Part shown: piece after piece, positions 18,913 through 28,273 of the stretch | How the letters are laid out: each line of letters begins with the position of its first letter | Position numbering within the stretch: position 1 is the stretch's first letter | From: JADGHX01 sp037200125 | GTDB taxonomy: Bacteria > Pseudomonadota > Gammaproteobacteria > Steroidobacterales > Steroidobacteraceae | Direction: 5' to 3' | DNA length: 64,000 bases | NCBI GenBank assembly: GCA_037200125.1 | Contig: JBBCGS010000005.1 | Coordinates: forward strand, 434,001 to 498,000 | Program-made: the position numbers and the translations under genes | Notes under the pieces: model-generated | Databases searched by the model: none | Told to the model about the DNA's origin: nothing | What the model saw: the letters and a program-made list of their open reading frames with translations, nothing else

Positions 18913-21600
18913 TCAGAACTTCCCGCGGAACGTCAGCGCATAGTTGCGCGGATCGCCATACCAGTTCCCCTGGCTGCTGATACCCATCGTCCGGTAGTAA
19001 CGCCGGTCCGTGATGTTCTCGAGGTTCAGGGACGCGCTCCAGTTCCGGTCGATCTGATAGGCGACTCGCAGGGAGCCGGTCGCATACCGGGCCTGCGCAA
19101 ACTGGAACGGCACTGTCGCTCCGGGCCTGCAGGTGGCGATTTCCCGTCCAGTGACGGGATCGGTGCCGTAGTCGTACGCGGTACAGGCGCTGCCGCTGGT
19201 AAACGCCCGTGTCTGCCCGATGATTCCGCCACCCACGCTGAGATTGCGCAGCCATTCGCCGCTTCGAAACCGATAGTCGGTGAATACCTTGAGCAGGTGC
19301 TTCGGTGAAAGACTGACGAGCGGACGCTCGGGCCCCGTGAAGTTTGCGCCGTACGCATCGCTACCGGTCAGCTTGTTCATGTTGTACGCGTATCCCGCGC
19401 TCAGCTGCCAGCCGGGCAGAAGCTGGCCGGTGATGTCCAGGTCCACACCCTGGCTGAGATCCACCTGGTTGCTGTTGGTGTAGCAGCAGCGGCGAAGCCC
19501 GTCCGGAAGAAAGCCATTGGTGGGGGCATAGGCGCCGACGTCCAGAAACTTCGCATAGTTCTTCCGCTCCTGCCGATACAACGACAGTGTGGCGTTCGTT
19601 TTCCCGTCGAACAGCTCGGATTTGAATCCACCCTCGAAGTTACCGCCCGTCACCGGGCCGACCCTGTTGAGCGAGTAATCGACCGCATTGATCTGCGGCT
19701 GATATACATCCGCGTAGGTTCCGTACACGGAAAGCACCGGGCTGAGGTCGTAGACGAGGGAGTAAGACGGCGGCCACGAAAAATCGTGCGTCGAATACCT
19801 CGAAAGGCTCCCCACGCCGGTTATCACGCCCTGCGAGTTGAAAGTCACATTCTGGATGACGCCACTATAGTGACTGAAGCGAAAGCCGCTGATGAAATGC
19901 AGCCTCTTCAGCGGCATCAGCTCGAAGTTCATGTACGTCCCCCACTGCTGCTGACCCAGATTTGCGTACTGCAAGGTCGGCGGAATCGAAGCGGGCTCCG
20001 CATAGGTCGGATCGTCGGGATTGAAGTTGAAGACATCGACGGGAGGCGGTCCCACCGTGCCGGTCGGCGATACATACTTGGACGAGAAGAGCGCGGAAGA
20101 AGCCCGATACTCTCCACCGTCACCGTCCTCGACGTAATTTCCGCCGACCGTCACCCGCTGCCGCAGGCCAAAGAAGTCGAAACCGCCCGACAGAGTGAAC
20201 TCCGCCAGTTTCTGGAGGGTGGCTACCGTGCCCACGCTACCATTCAGCGTGGGTCCGAGGTGCGTTACCGGATTGACCGGGCCGGAAATCGCACCGTATT
20301 TCTGATCGTTCGTCTGGTGCAGCCGGGTGACTTTGAGCTTTGCCGTCCAGTCGCTGCCGATCTCCTGCTCGAGCTGAGCGAATATCATCTTGGTATCGAG
20401 CTGGCGCCGATTCCACGGGAAGACGACAGACGCACTGCGCGGCAGACCGAGATCGTCGCCGTTCTCATAACGCGGCAATCCATTCACCCAGGGCACAGCG
20501 CTTTGGTTGGTCAGCTCGAAGCCGACAGTCACGGTGCTGATCGGCGTGACGTCGGCTTCCAGCGTACCGGACGCCGTCGTGTGCTCGGTCTTCGCGTCGT
20601 CGTAGAAATAATCCTGGGTCTGATAGCTCACGATGCCGCGGCCCCGGAACCGACCGTCGAAACCGAGCGGACCGGTCGCATCGAGCATGACGCGCTGATT
20701 GTTCCAGCTGGCGAGAGCGCCCTCGATGCTCACTTTCGCATGATCGAGCGGCCGCTTGCGCACGAGATTGATGGAACCTCCAGGGCTGCCATACCCATTG
20801 AAGAGACCATCCGGGCCACGCAGGAACTCGATGTGATCGTAGAGCGCCATATCGAGCTGCTGCGCATAGAACGCGTACGAGTTGTTCGTGGAGTTCGAAG
20901 GATGAATGCCGGCGGTCGCCAGCGGTGCCCCACCATCGACCTGAATCTGGGTGAGATTGAAGCCGCGCGAAACGAAGCTCGCATTGAGAGGTCCGCTGCC
21001 GCCGAACACTGTCGTCACACCCGTCGCCTGATTCATGACAGAGCTGAAGTCGGTAAGGTTCTGATCCTCCATCCGCTGCTGCGTGATCACGCTGACGGAG
21101 CGCGGCGTCTCGCGCATCGATTGCACAGTCTTCGATCCCACCGTGAGCGCGCTGCTGGTGTAGCTCCCCGTGTCTTCAGTCGCCGTCGGATCCTTGCTGC
21201 CGTTGACGCCGGCTGTGCCGCTGCCCACCCGACCTTCGACCTGCACCGGGCCGAGAGTACGAGTATTCCCTTCCACGGCCTTCTGGATCGCGACGGTATG
21301 CGCATCCATGAATCGGTACGTCAGCCCCGTTCCCGCAAGCACGCGCGCAATGGCTTCGCCGACGGTAAACGTGCCGCTGAATCCGGATGATTTGAGCCCT
21401 TCCGTGAGCGCGCTGCTGTAGAGAAACTGCACGCCGCCCGCTTCGGCGATCCGGTTGAGCGCGCCGGACAGCGGCCCCGCGGGAATGTCGAACCTGATTC
21501 GACTCTCGGTAGTCGCTGTTGACTGCGCAACGGCTGGCGGAGAGTTTAAAGCGGCGCCCGCAAGCAGCGCGGCCACGAAACTGCACAAGACCCTTCGCAT
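18913..21600 (-). CDS. TonB-dependent siderophore-type receptor/transducer (TBDR4)
   Basis: 895 residues from ATG 21600, with GGGGAAG just upstream. Signal peptide (VLCSFVAALLAGAALNSPPA, ending AVAQS), STN domain (FDIPAGPLSGALNRIAEAGG), plug (TPRSVSVITQQRM, EFLRGPDGLFNGYGSPGG) and barrel ending NYALTFRGKF. The CCY motif is kept (RRCCYTNS); the CLC motif is replaced by SASVVFPWN, as in TBDR3. Only 76 bases separate it from the fecR upstream, which has a frameshift. Confidence 0.93.
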   Translation of the reverse strand: MRRVLCSFVAALLAGAALNSPPAVAQSTATTESRIRFDIPAGPLSGALNRIAEAGGVQFLYSSALTEGLKSSGFSGTFTVGEAIARVLAGTGLTYRFMDAHTVAIQKAVEGNTRTLGPVQVEGRVGSGTAGVNGSKDPTATEDTGSYTSSALTVGSKTVQSMRETPRSVSVITQQRMEDQNLTDFSSVMNQATGVTTVFGGSGPLNASFVSRGFNLTQIQVDGGAPLATAGIHPSNSTNNSYAFYAQQLDMALYDHIEFLRGPDGLFNGYGSPGGSINLVRKRPLDHAKVSIEGALASWNNQRVMLDATGPLGFDGRFRGRGIVSYQTQDYFYDDAKTEHTTASGTLEADVTPISTVTVGFELTNQSAVPWVNGLPRYENGDDLGLPRSASVVFPWNRRQLDTKMIFAQLEQEIGSDWTAKLKVTRLHQTNDQKYGAISGPVNPVTHLGPTLNGSVGTVATLQKLAEFTLSGGFDFFGLRQRVTVGGNYVEDGDGGEYRASSALFSSKYVSPTGTVGPPPVDVFNFNPDDPTYAEPASIPPTLQYANLGQQQWGTYMNFELMPLKRLHFISGFRFSHYSGVIQNVTFNSQGVITGVGSLSRYSTHDFSWPPSYSLVYDLSPVLSVYGTYADVYQPQINAVDYSLNRVGPVTGGNFEGGFKSELFDGKTNATLSLYRQERKNYAKFLDVGAYAPTNGFLPDGLRRCCYTNSNQVDLSQGVDLDITGQLLPGWQLSAGYAYNMNKLTGSDAYGANFTGPERPLVSLSPKHLLKVFTDYRFRSGEWLRNLSVGGGIIGQTRAFTSGSACTAYDYGTDPVTGREIATCRPGATVPFQFAQARYATGSLRVAYQIDRNWSASLNLENITDRRYYRTMGISSQGNWYGDPRNYALTFRGKF

Positions 21601-21676
21601 ATCTTCCCCTGTCTGTTCGAAAGCGCGACGGCGCTGCAGGGGAAGACACGTCAGCTCGCGATTTTCCCAGCCCCTC

Positions 21677-22643
21677 TCAATTGCTCGAAATCAGGAACGT
21701 GGCAAACGGCAGGCTGATGGCCTTGAGGCCTTGCGTCTGGGCGAGCGCGGCGATTCCTTCATCTATGTTCGACACCTGCACGATGCCGGAGACCACGCGA
21801 CTACCCGCCTCGCCACTCATCAGGATGATCGGGCGCCGCCGATACCGGCTCAGCTCCGAAACAACCGCGCCGAGCCTCTGGTGATCGACGAATACGCGGC
21901 CGAAGCGCCAGGCGATCGCGGGCGGAAGCTCGAAATGCCGTGCTTCCAGGCGTGGCGTATCAGCACCCCATCTGGCGCCGAAGCCTTCCAGGACATTCAC
22001 AGCGCGGCCTTCATACGACACATGCACTTCGCCCTGCGTCACCAGCACTTCGGCGCTGCCGTCGGCGACACGGCTCACGCTGAACTCCGTGCCGATGTCG
22101 CGCGCCTCTCCGCCTAGAGCGCGCACTGAAAACGGCCGGGCCGCATCGTGCACGACCGCGAAGAACGCGCGGCCGCGCACGAGCTCGACCGTTCTCGCAT
22201 TGGCGGAGTAACTCACGCGTATGGCACTTTTCGTGTCGAGCATGACCGCCGTGCCATCTTCGAGACGAAGGCTTCTGACCTCGCCGGCGCCGGTGCCATA
22301 GTCCGCGCCCAGCGCTGCGATGTCGCTGCCGAAATAGAACGCGAGCACGCCGATGCTCGCCGCGAGCGCGGCGGCCCGCCACACGAAGCTGTTTGCGTTG
22401 TCGTGCGGTTCGCGCCCGTTCCTGCCGATCCGCTCTCAGGAACGCAAGATGTGCGCCGTCCATCGAGCGAATTGCCGCGCTCGTCGATGCGTACGCCGCT
22501 CTGTTCGCCGGATCTGACGCCAGCCATGCTTCGCGCGCACGCTCATCGTTCGGCGTCAGCGAGCCCAGGCTTTCACGCGCGACCCACTGCGCGGCCGTGC
22601 GCTCGGGTGATGCCACTTGCTGTGTCACTTCTGTTTCATTCAT
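21677..22643 (-). pseudogene. fecR with internal frameshift (FecR4)
   Basis: The N-terminal third (MNETEVTQQVASPERTAAQW to about FLRADRQERAR) reads in one frame from ATG 22643. The transmembrane helix (AAALAASIGVLAFYFGSDIA), FecR domain (GEVRSLRLEDGTAVMLDTKS) and C-terminal module (FVDHQRLGAVVSELSRYRRR) continue in another frame from about 22400. The shift must fall roughly between 22385 and 22435, around the segment encoding RADRQERAR. Both halves are otherwise well preserved, so it is a recent mutation, a sequencing error or, less likely, programmed frameshifting. The start overlaps sigma4 by 8 bases. Confidence 0.85.
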
Positions 22644-23157
22644 CGCGGCGTGCGCCCAACGCGCCTGTCAGGTGCAGCACCGCCCGGCTCATGTGCTTCT
22701 CGACCACGGTGAGCGAAATGCCGAGCCGTTCCGCCACCTCGCGCTGGTTGAGACCTTCGAACCGGTTGAGCATGAAAACTTCGCGCGTTCGGGGCGGGAG
22801 TGCCGAAAACGCTTCGGCCAGCACGCTGAGCTCGCCGACGGCGACGGCGGTGTGCTCTGGCGTGGAAAGATCCGCTACTTCGGCGTGCGGCTCGAGCACA
22901 TCTCGGCGCAACTCGGCACGCCGACTCTCGTCGCGCCGATGGTTGAGCGCCAGGTTCGCCACCGTGCGAAACAGAAACGCGCGCGGGCTGCGCAGCGGCC
23001 TGCTCGCCTCCAGGAGGCGGATGTACGCCTCCTGCACCAGGTCTTCGGCGGTGGCCCGACACCGCAGGCGGCTCACGATGAAACGAACGAGATCCCGCCG
23101 GTCGGTCAACCCGACAGCATCGATGGCAGTCTCTTTCGCACTCCCGGCCTGGCTCAT
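22636..23157 (-). CDS. ECF sigma factor, FecI-like (sigma4)
   Basis: 173 residues with region 2 (CRATAEDLVQEAYIRLLEAS; SPRAFLFRTVANLALNHRRD) and region 4 (LPPRTREVFMLNRFEGLNQR; EVAERLGISLTVVEKHMSRA). It heads the set with the frameshifted fecR and TBDR4. If that FecR is truly broken, this sigma would be either constitutively free or unstimulated, depending on whether the N-terminal fragment still binds it. Confidence 0.92.
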   Translation of the reverse strand: MSQAGSAKETAIDAVGLTDRRDLVRFIVSRLRCRATAEDLVQEAYIRLLEASRPLRSPRAFLFRTVANLALNHRRDESRRAELRRDVLEPHAEVADLSTPEHTAVAVGELSVLAEAFSALPPRTREVFMLNRFEGLNQREVAERLGISLTVVEKHMSRAVLHLTGALGARRDE

Positions 23158-23295
23158 ACCGGAGGGAACGAGTCACGCCGCCGCAGGCAGCAAGACGTCG
23201 GGTCACGATGCGAGCGGCGGCTCCGGTCGAAGAGGGCTGGCCACCGCTCGCAGCCGGTTTCCCCGACGCCCGTCAGCCGCTGGAGGCGCGGCGGA

Positions 23296-23700
23296 TCAGG
23301 CCGATTGCGTTTTCTGGCTCTCCGCCTGCTTCTGCGCTTCCCGCGCCAGCCTGCGCTGCTCGCCGGCCACGTATTCGGCGACGAAAGGGCCTATCCACTT
23401 CTGCAGAACTTCCATCGGCTGGTTGCCACGCATGATTCCGCGCAGGCTGCCGTTCGCGAAAACGAGCAGCGTGGGGAACGCGGTAATCGCGAAGCGCTTC
23501 ACGACTACGTCGTTGTGCTGGTAGTCGAGCTTCACGACCTTCAGCTCCGCGCTGAGATCGTTTGCGATTTCGGCGAGCTTCGGCGCGATGCCACGGCACG
23601 GGCCGCAACCGGCTTCCATGTGCACGTCCATGAGAACGAGGCGCTTGGCGTCGAGAACTTCCTGCTGAAAGGTCTGGTCGGTGATGTCGGTAATTGCCAC
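23296..23700 (-). CDS. thioredoxin-like protein
   Basis: 134 residues from GTG 23700 (AGGT 8 nt upstream). A thioredoxin fold is indicated by MDVHMEAGCGPCRGIAPKL, with the CGPC redox pair, and by the cis-proline loop ITAFPTLLVFANGSL. The Trp that normally precedes the first Cys (WCGPC) is Gly here. There is no signal peptide, so it should act in the cytoplasm as a thiol-disulfide oxidoreductase. The C-terminus adds a charged, probably helical tail (GEQRRLAREAQKQAES). It lies alone between two sigma-FecR sets. Confidence 0.85.
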   Translation of the reverse strand: MAITDITDQTFQQEVLDAKRLVLMDVHMEAGCGPCRGIAPKLAEIANDLSAELKVVKLDYQHNDVVVKRFAITAFPTLLVFANGSLRGIMRGNQPMEVLQKWIGPFVAEYVAGEQRRLAREAQKQAESQKTQSA

Positions 23701-23832
23701 GGTGCTAACCTGCGGAAGAATGGGCTGGGTGGGTGGGGAGCGTCCTTGCCTTCAGTTGTACGAGATCCGCCGACGGGCGTCGTCCTACTTTGGCAGGGAA
23801 TTCGGAAAACGCGCCGCCGCCGGCCCCCTCAG

Positions 23833-24822
23833 TCAATTCCCCGCCGCGACCACCGTCAGATACGGGGTGAACGATCGGATACGGATGGGCGCCGCGGCCG
23901 ACAACGCGTGCAGCGAGGCGTCTGAGTCGTTCAGATCCAGCACGGCGTTGACCGAGATATCGCTGAGATCCTCACCCGGCGTCAGAATCCACCCGCGCCG
24001 GTAGTGGGAAAGCGCCGCCAGCACCTCGTTCAGCGGCTCGCCCTCGGCGACCAGTTGGCCGCGGCGCCACGCCGCCACGTGCGCGACGTTCAATGGCAGG
24101 ATCGCGCCGAAAGCCCCCGTTGCATCCAGAACCAGACGCGAGCCCTCGCGCACCGTGAACATCCGGCCCGCGCGCGTCTGAACGGACACCGCGTGCTCAC
24201 TGACGGTCACCGTGGTGCTGCCGTCGTCGCGACGATCGACCTCGAATGCCGTGCCGAGCACGGTCACCGTGGCATCTCCGGCGACGACCTCGAACGGCCG
24301 GCCCGCCGGATCGCGCGTGACCCTGAAGAAGGCCCTGCCGGCGCGAAGCAGAATGCGGCGCGCGCCGCCCTTCATATCAATGTCGATCGCCGTGTCCGGG
24401 CCGAGATCCACGCGGGAGCCATCCGCCAGGGGCACGGTGCGCGTTTCGCGCAAATGAGTGGCGTAGTCGGCCAGCAGCGAACTTCGGTCCGCGATCAGCC
24501 ACACCCCGAGCCCCGCGGCCAGCAGCATCGACGCCGCCACTTTGAAAATGGCGTGGCGGCGTCGGGAGCGACGCTCGCGAGGTGAAGAAGCCTCTTGTCC
24601 CGGTTGCGCTACGCGTACTAATCCCGAAGCGCCGCTCACCTCGAGACTGGACGCGGCATCCCAGAGGCCCTTCGCCTCCTGGTAGGCCCGCTCGTGCTCG
24701 GCGTCGCTGGCGCGCCATGTCGTGCACGCCTCCCGCTCGGCCGACGTCAACGTACCGGAACGCAGGCGCACGACCCACCGGATTGCTTCGTCCGACAGCT
24801 CGTTGGAAACGGTGCTGCTCAT
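23833..24822 (-). CDS. FecR-type transmembrane anti-sigma regulator (FecR5)
   Basis: ATG 24822 overlaps the sigma5 stop (ATGA). Sigma-binding domain (AIRWVVRLRSGTLTSAEREA), transmembrane helix (IFKVAASMLLAAGLGVWLIA), periplasmic FecR domain (TVPLADGSRVDLGPDTAIDI; GRPFEVVAGDATVTVLGTAF) and C-terminal module (EGEPLNEVLAALSHYRRGWI). No receptor follows downstream on this strand; the likely partner is TBDR5, divergently transcribed from the other side of sigma5. Confidence 0.92.
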   Translation of the reverse strand: MSSTVSNELSDEAIRWVVRLRSGTLTSAEREACTTWRASDAEHERAYQEAKGLWDAASSLEVSGASGLVRVAQPGQEASSPRERRSRRRHAIFKVAASMLLAAGLGVWLIADRSSLLADYATHLRETRTVPLADGSRVDLGPDTAIDIDMKGGARRILLRAGRAFFRVTRDPAGRPFEVVAGDATVTVLGTAFEVDRRDDGSTTVTVSEHAVSVQTRAGRMFTVREGSRLVLDATGAFGAILPLNVAHVAAWRRGQLVAEGEPLNEVLAALSHYRRGWILTPGEDLSDISVNAVLDLNDSDASLHALSAAAPIRIRSFTPYLTVVAAGN

Positions 24823-25346
24823 TCCTTCTCCGCCAGCCTGAGCCTGTCTCGACAATGAGACATGGCGCGCATGATGTGTTTCTCGACCATGCTCACGGAG
24901 ACGCCGAGGCGGGCCGCGATCGTGCGGTGGTCCAGCCCCTGAAGCTTGTTGAGCACAAAGGCCTCGCGGCAGGCGGCGGGCAACTCGTTCAGAGCATCCG
25001 CCATCAGCTGGATGCGCTGGCGGGAATCCACGTGTGCATCGGGCTGTGGCTCCGGAGATGGGACGTCGAGGAGATCCTGCACGTCACGGCGCTCCCGGTG
25101 CTTCCACTCGACGCGCTGGCGTTCCGCATGATCGAGCGCCGCATTCCGCGCGGCCCGGAAAAGATAGATCTTCGGCTGCTCGATCGCACCGGTGTCGACG
25201 CCACCGCGCGAGAACTTGACATACACGTCGTGCATGATGTCTTCGGCCGCGTGCCGGCTGCGCACGATGCCCGACACGAAGCGGACGAGGCCGCGGTGGT
25301 GTCGCCGCACCAGGTCGCCGAGCTTGAAATCGCCGTCATCGGACAT
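24819..25346 (-). CDS. ECF sigma factor, FecI-like (sigma5)
   Basis: 175 residues with region 2 (SRHAAEDIMHDVYVKFSRGG; QPKIYLFRAARNAALDHAER) and region 4 (LPAACREAFVLNKLQGLDHR; TIAARLGVSVSMVEKHIMRA). Transcribed away from TBDR5 across a 213-base divergent region, unlike the other modules, where the receptor lies downstream of fecR. Confidence 0.92.
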   Translation of the reverse strand: MSDDGDFKLGDLVRRHHRGLVRFVSGIVRSRHAAEDIMHDVYVKFSRGGVDTGAIEQPKIYLFRAARNAALDHAERQRVEWKHRERRDVQDLLDVPSPEPQPDAHVDSRQRIQLMADALNELPAACREAFVLNKLQGLDHRTIAARLGVSVSMVEKHIMRAMSHCRDRLRLAEKE

Positions 25347-25559
25347 TCGTTACACCCTGCGTATCGGCTGGGTAACGAGTGGCCGGCGCACTCCCCTCAA
25401 CGAGCCCGTGCGATTGAGGATCGGGGTGCCCCGCCCCGTCTAGTGAAAGGGCCTGGCCAGAAGACCGGCCCGCGCCGGCCAGGGCGCCCGCTTGCCGGGC
25501 GCCCGTGCCGGGCCACGACTTCCGCGGCAAGCGCCGCGACAATCATTTACGGGGAGACG
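25347..25559. promoter_or_regulatory. divergent promoter region sigma5 / TBDR5
   Basis: A 213-base non-coding stretch that must hold the promoters of both divergent units. It contains GC-rich inverted repeats (for example GGGCGCCCG...CGGGCGCCC near 25493-25512), probably in the TBDR5 leader, and the TBDR5 ribosome-binding site GGGGAG at 25551. No promoter boxes can be assigned by eye. Confidence 0.5.
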
Positions 25560-28211
25560 ATGAGAACCTTGCTCAGTCATCATTCGATGAGGCCGGCGCA
25601 TGTGCTGCTAGGCCTTTCATTCATATGCGCGATCGGCGCCCTGCCGCCGCCCGCCATTGCCGCTGACGCCGCGATTTCGAAGCAGAACCCGGGCGCACAG
25701 GTCGTCGACTTCTCGATCCGCGCGCAGTCGCTGGCTGCCGCGCTGACGGATTTCGCGGAACAGTCCGGCTTCAAGTTCGCCTACGACGCACAGCTCACGC
25801 GCGGTCTGAGCTCCGAAGGGCTTTCGGGCCGCATGAGCGGCCTGCAAGCCCTGCGGAAACTGCTCACGGGAACGGGACTGACGTTTCGGTTTACGGGCCC
25901 GCAGATCATTACGATCGAGAAATCCGCCGATACGAACGGGACACGGGTGCTGGGACCGGTGCGCGTCGAGGGCGCGGGCTCAACCGGCATAGCCGGAATG
26001 AATGGCAGCACCGATGCGACGGCCACGGAGGGTTCGAAGAGCTATACGAGCAGCGCCCTCGGGATAGCGAGCAAGACACCTCAATCGATGAGAGAAACGC
26101 CGCAGTCCGTGAGTGTGATCACGCAGCAGCGAATGCGGGACCAGAACCTGAACGACTTCAATTCGATGATGAATCAGGCCACCGGCGTCAGCATCGTCAC
26201 CAACAACTCCAGTGTCGACCCCGTGTATTACTCCAGGGGTTTCGTGGTCAATCGCATCCAGATCGACGGGGGGCCGCCGCTCAGGACAGGGTCTACCTAC
26301 TATCCGCAGATCGACATGGCGATGTTCGATCACGTCGAGATCCTCCGAGGCGCGGATGGGTTGTTCAACGGTTACGGCGACCCGGGTGGGGTCGTGAACC
26401 TCACGCGCAAGCGGCCACTCGATCATTCACAAGTGACGGTAGAGGGACAGAGCGGGAGCTGGAGCAACTATCGTGCAGTGATCGACGGCACCGCGCCACT
26501 CGGCTTCGATGGCCGGCTGCGCGGGCGCGCTGTCATGTCGTACGAGGATCGGGACTTCTTCTACGACATCGCCAACGAGAATCACACACTGGCCTACGGC
26601 ATTCTCGAAATGGATGTCACGCCCGACACTCTCGCCAGCGTGGGCGTGAATTTCACCAAGCAGGACTCGATTCCCTTTCAGAACGGTCTGCCACGCTACG
26701 ACAACGGCGACGACATGAAACTGCCTCGGGGCACCTGCCTGTGCTTCGAGTGGAACCGCTGGAGCATCGACACAAAAGACGCCTTCGCCCAGCTCGAACA
26801 GCACTTCGGCACGAACTGGTCGGCCAAGCTGAATCTCACGCGAACCGAGCAGGTCAATCACCGCAAGTACGGCTTCCTCATCAGCCGCGTCAATCCGGTC
26901 GGGAATCAGGGATCGTATGTAAACGGAAACATGTACGACTATTTCAGTCTGCAGACGCTGCTCGACTTCACGTTGAACGGCGCAATCGACCTGTTCGGCC
27001 ACCGCCAGGAGCTCGTGGTCGGTACCAACTACGCCAAGAACAGCATGGACGGGTACACAAACTATCCATCGCTCTTTTCCGCGAATGTCCCCATCGACCC
27101 GCTGCACTTCGACCCGAAGAATCCGGCGTATGCGGAGCCGGCGACACCTCACTTCAGCACCCACTACCTGACCTACTACACGACGCAGCGAGTAAGTTAT
27201 GCGAATGTGCGACTCACCCCCTTCACTCCGCTACATCTGATCACGGGCGTGCGGTATAGCAGCTACGATTCCGTGACCTCATCCGACAGTTACGACCCAA
27301 GGACGGGAGTAACACAGCGATCGCCGCTCAGCGCATGGACGGGGCACAACGTCTCGTGGCCTCCAACGTACTCCATGGTTTACGACGTGACGAAAACATT
27401 GTCGGCGTACGCGAGCTACACCGATATTTATGTGTCGAGCGCATACGATTTGCAGGAGTCGGGAAGTCCGGTAGAACCCGTGACCGGCTCCAACGTCGAG
27501 GCCGGACTCAAGTTCGAAGGGTTGGGAGGCCGGCTCAACGGCTCGATCGCCGGCTATCGCATCGAGCAGAAGCACTACCCGGTCCTGCTGGGCTACGGTC
27601 CCTACACAAGCACCAACGGACAGCTTCCGGATGGAATCCATCGCTGCTGTTACAGCAGCGGCAATCGCGTGAACCTGAGCCAGGGCTTCGATGCGGAAGT
27701 GTCCGGCGAGCTCACTCGCGGCTGGCAGGCTTCCGCGGGCTACACGTTCAACGAGAACGTGACCAAGGGCAGTGACGCCTATGCGCGCAATTACACCGGC
27801 CCGCTGAAGCCGCTCGTCTCGCTCTCGCCCAAACACATGCTGAAGCTGTGGTCCAGCTACCAGTTCCAGGGCGGTGAATACCTGCGGCGGGTCAATGTCG
27901 GCGGTGGAGTGAACTCGCAGACGAAGAGCTACGTGAGCGGCTCGAACTGCGTCGCTTACAACTACGGCACTGATGCGAACGGAAACCCGACGGCAACCTG
28001 CAAGCAGGCCACACCTTTTGATTTCACACAGGGCTTCTACGCCGTGTTCTCGGCGCGCGTGGCCTACCAGATCGACTCTCGATGGAACGCCGCTCTCAAC
28101 ATCAACAACGTGGCGGACCGCGTCTACTACCAGACGGTAGGTCAAACCACGGTCGGCAACTGGTACGGCGAACCCCGGAATTACATGCTGACGTTACGCG
28201 GACGCTTCTGA
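25560..28211 (+). CDS. TonB-dependent siderophore-type receptor/transducer (TBDR5)
   Basis: 883 residues from ATG 25560, preceded by GGGGAG; the frame is open further upstream but that is antisense to fecR5/sigma5. Signal peptide (HVLLGLSFICAIGALPPPAI, ending AIAAD), STN (FSIRAQSLAAALTDFAEQSG), plug (TPQSVSVITQQRM, EILRGADGLFNGYGDPGG) and barrel ending NYMLTLRGRF. Both loop cysteine motifs are present (GTCLCFEWN, HRCCYSSG). It is the only plus-strand receptor in the window. Confidence 0.93.
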   Translation: MRTLLSHHSMRPAHVLLGLSFICAIGALPPPAIAADAAISKQNPGAQVVDFSIRAQSLAAALTDFAEQSGFKFAYDAQLTRGLSSEGLSGRMSGLQALRKLLTGTGLTFRFTGPQIITIEKSADTNGTRVLGPVRVEGAGSTGIAGMNGSTDATATEGSKSYTSSALGIASKTPQSMRETPQSVSVITQQRMRDQNLNDFNSMMNQATGVSIVTNNSSVDPVYYSRGFVVNRIQIDGGPPLRTGSTYYPQIDMAMFDHVEILRGADGLFNGYGDPGGVVNLTRKRPLDHSQVTVEGQSGSWSNYRAVIDGTAPLGFDGRLRGRAVMSYEDRDFFYDIANENHTLAYGILEMDVTPDTLASVGVNFTKQDSIPFQNGLPRYDNGDDMKLPRGTCLCFEWNRWSIDTKDAFAQLEQHFGTNWSAKLNLTRTEQVNHRKYGFLISRVNPVGNQGSYVNGNMYDYFSLQTLLDFTLNGAIDLFGHRQELVVGTNYAKNSMDGYTNYPSLFSANVPIDPLHFDPKNPAYAEPATPHFSTHYLTYYTTQRVSYANVRLTPFTPLHLITGVRYSSYDSVTSSDSYDPRTGVTQRSPLSAWTGHNVSWPPTYSMVYDVTKTLSAYASYTDIYVSSAYDLQESGSPVEPVTGSNVEAGLKFEGLGGRLNGSIAGYRIEQKHYPVLLGYGPYTSTNGQLPDGIHRCCYSSGNRVNLSQGFDAEVSGELTRGWQASAGYTFNENVTKGSDAYARNYTGPLKPLVSLSPKHMLKLWSSYQFQGGEYLRRVNVGGGVNSQTKSYVSGSNCVAYNYGTDANGNPTATCKQATPFDFTQGFYAVFSARVAYQIDSRWNAALNINNVADRVYYQTVGQTTVGNWYGEPRNYMLTLRGRF

Positions 28212-28230
28212 TCGCGGATACGTGAAGAAT

Positions 28231-28266
28231 GGGCGCGCCTCCAACCTGACGTGCGGAGGCGCGCCC
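28231..28266. terminator. GC-rich hairpin between TBDR5 and hipA remnant
   Basis: A perfect 12-bp stem (GGGCGCGCCTCC / GGAGGCGCGCCC) with a 12-nt loop lies between the convergent stops at 28211 and 28274. A close relative of this hairpin lies on the other side of hipBA at 29627-29667. Confidence 0.6.
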
Positions 28267-28273
28267 CGCCAAG

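Noticed and set aside
19786..21390. 534-codon plus-strand open frame
   Set aside because: Antisense to TBDR4, no recognisable domain.
24582..25559. N-terminal 326-codon extension of the TBDR5 frame
   Set aside because: It is antisense to fecR5 and sigma5; the ribosome-binding site and signal peptide mark the start at 25560.
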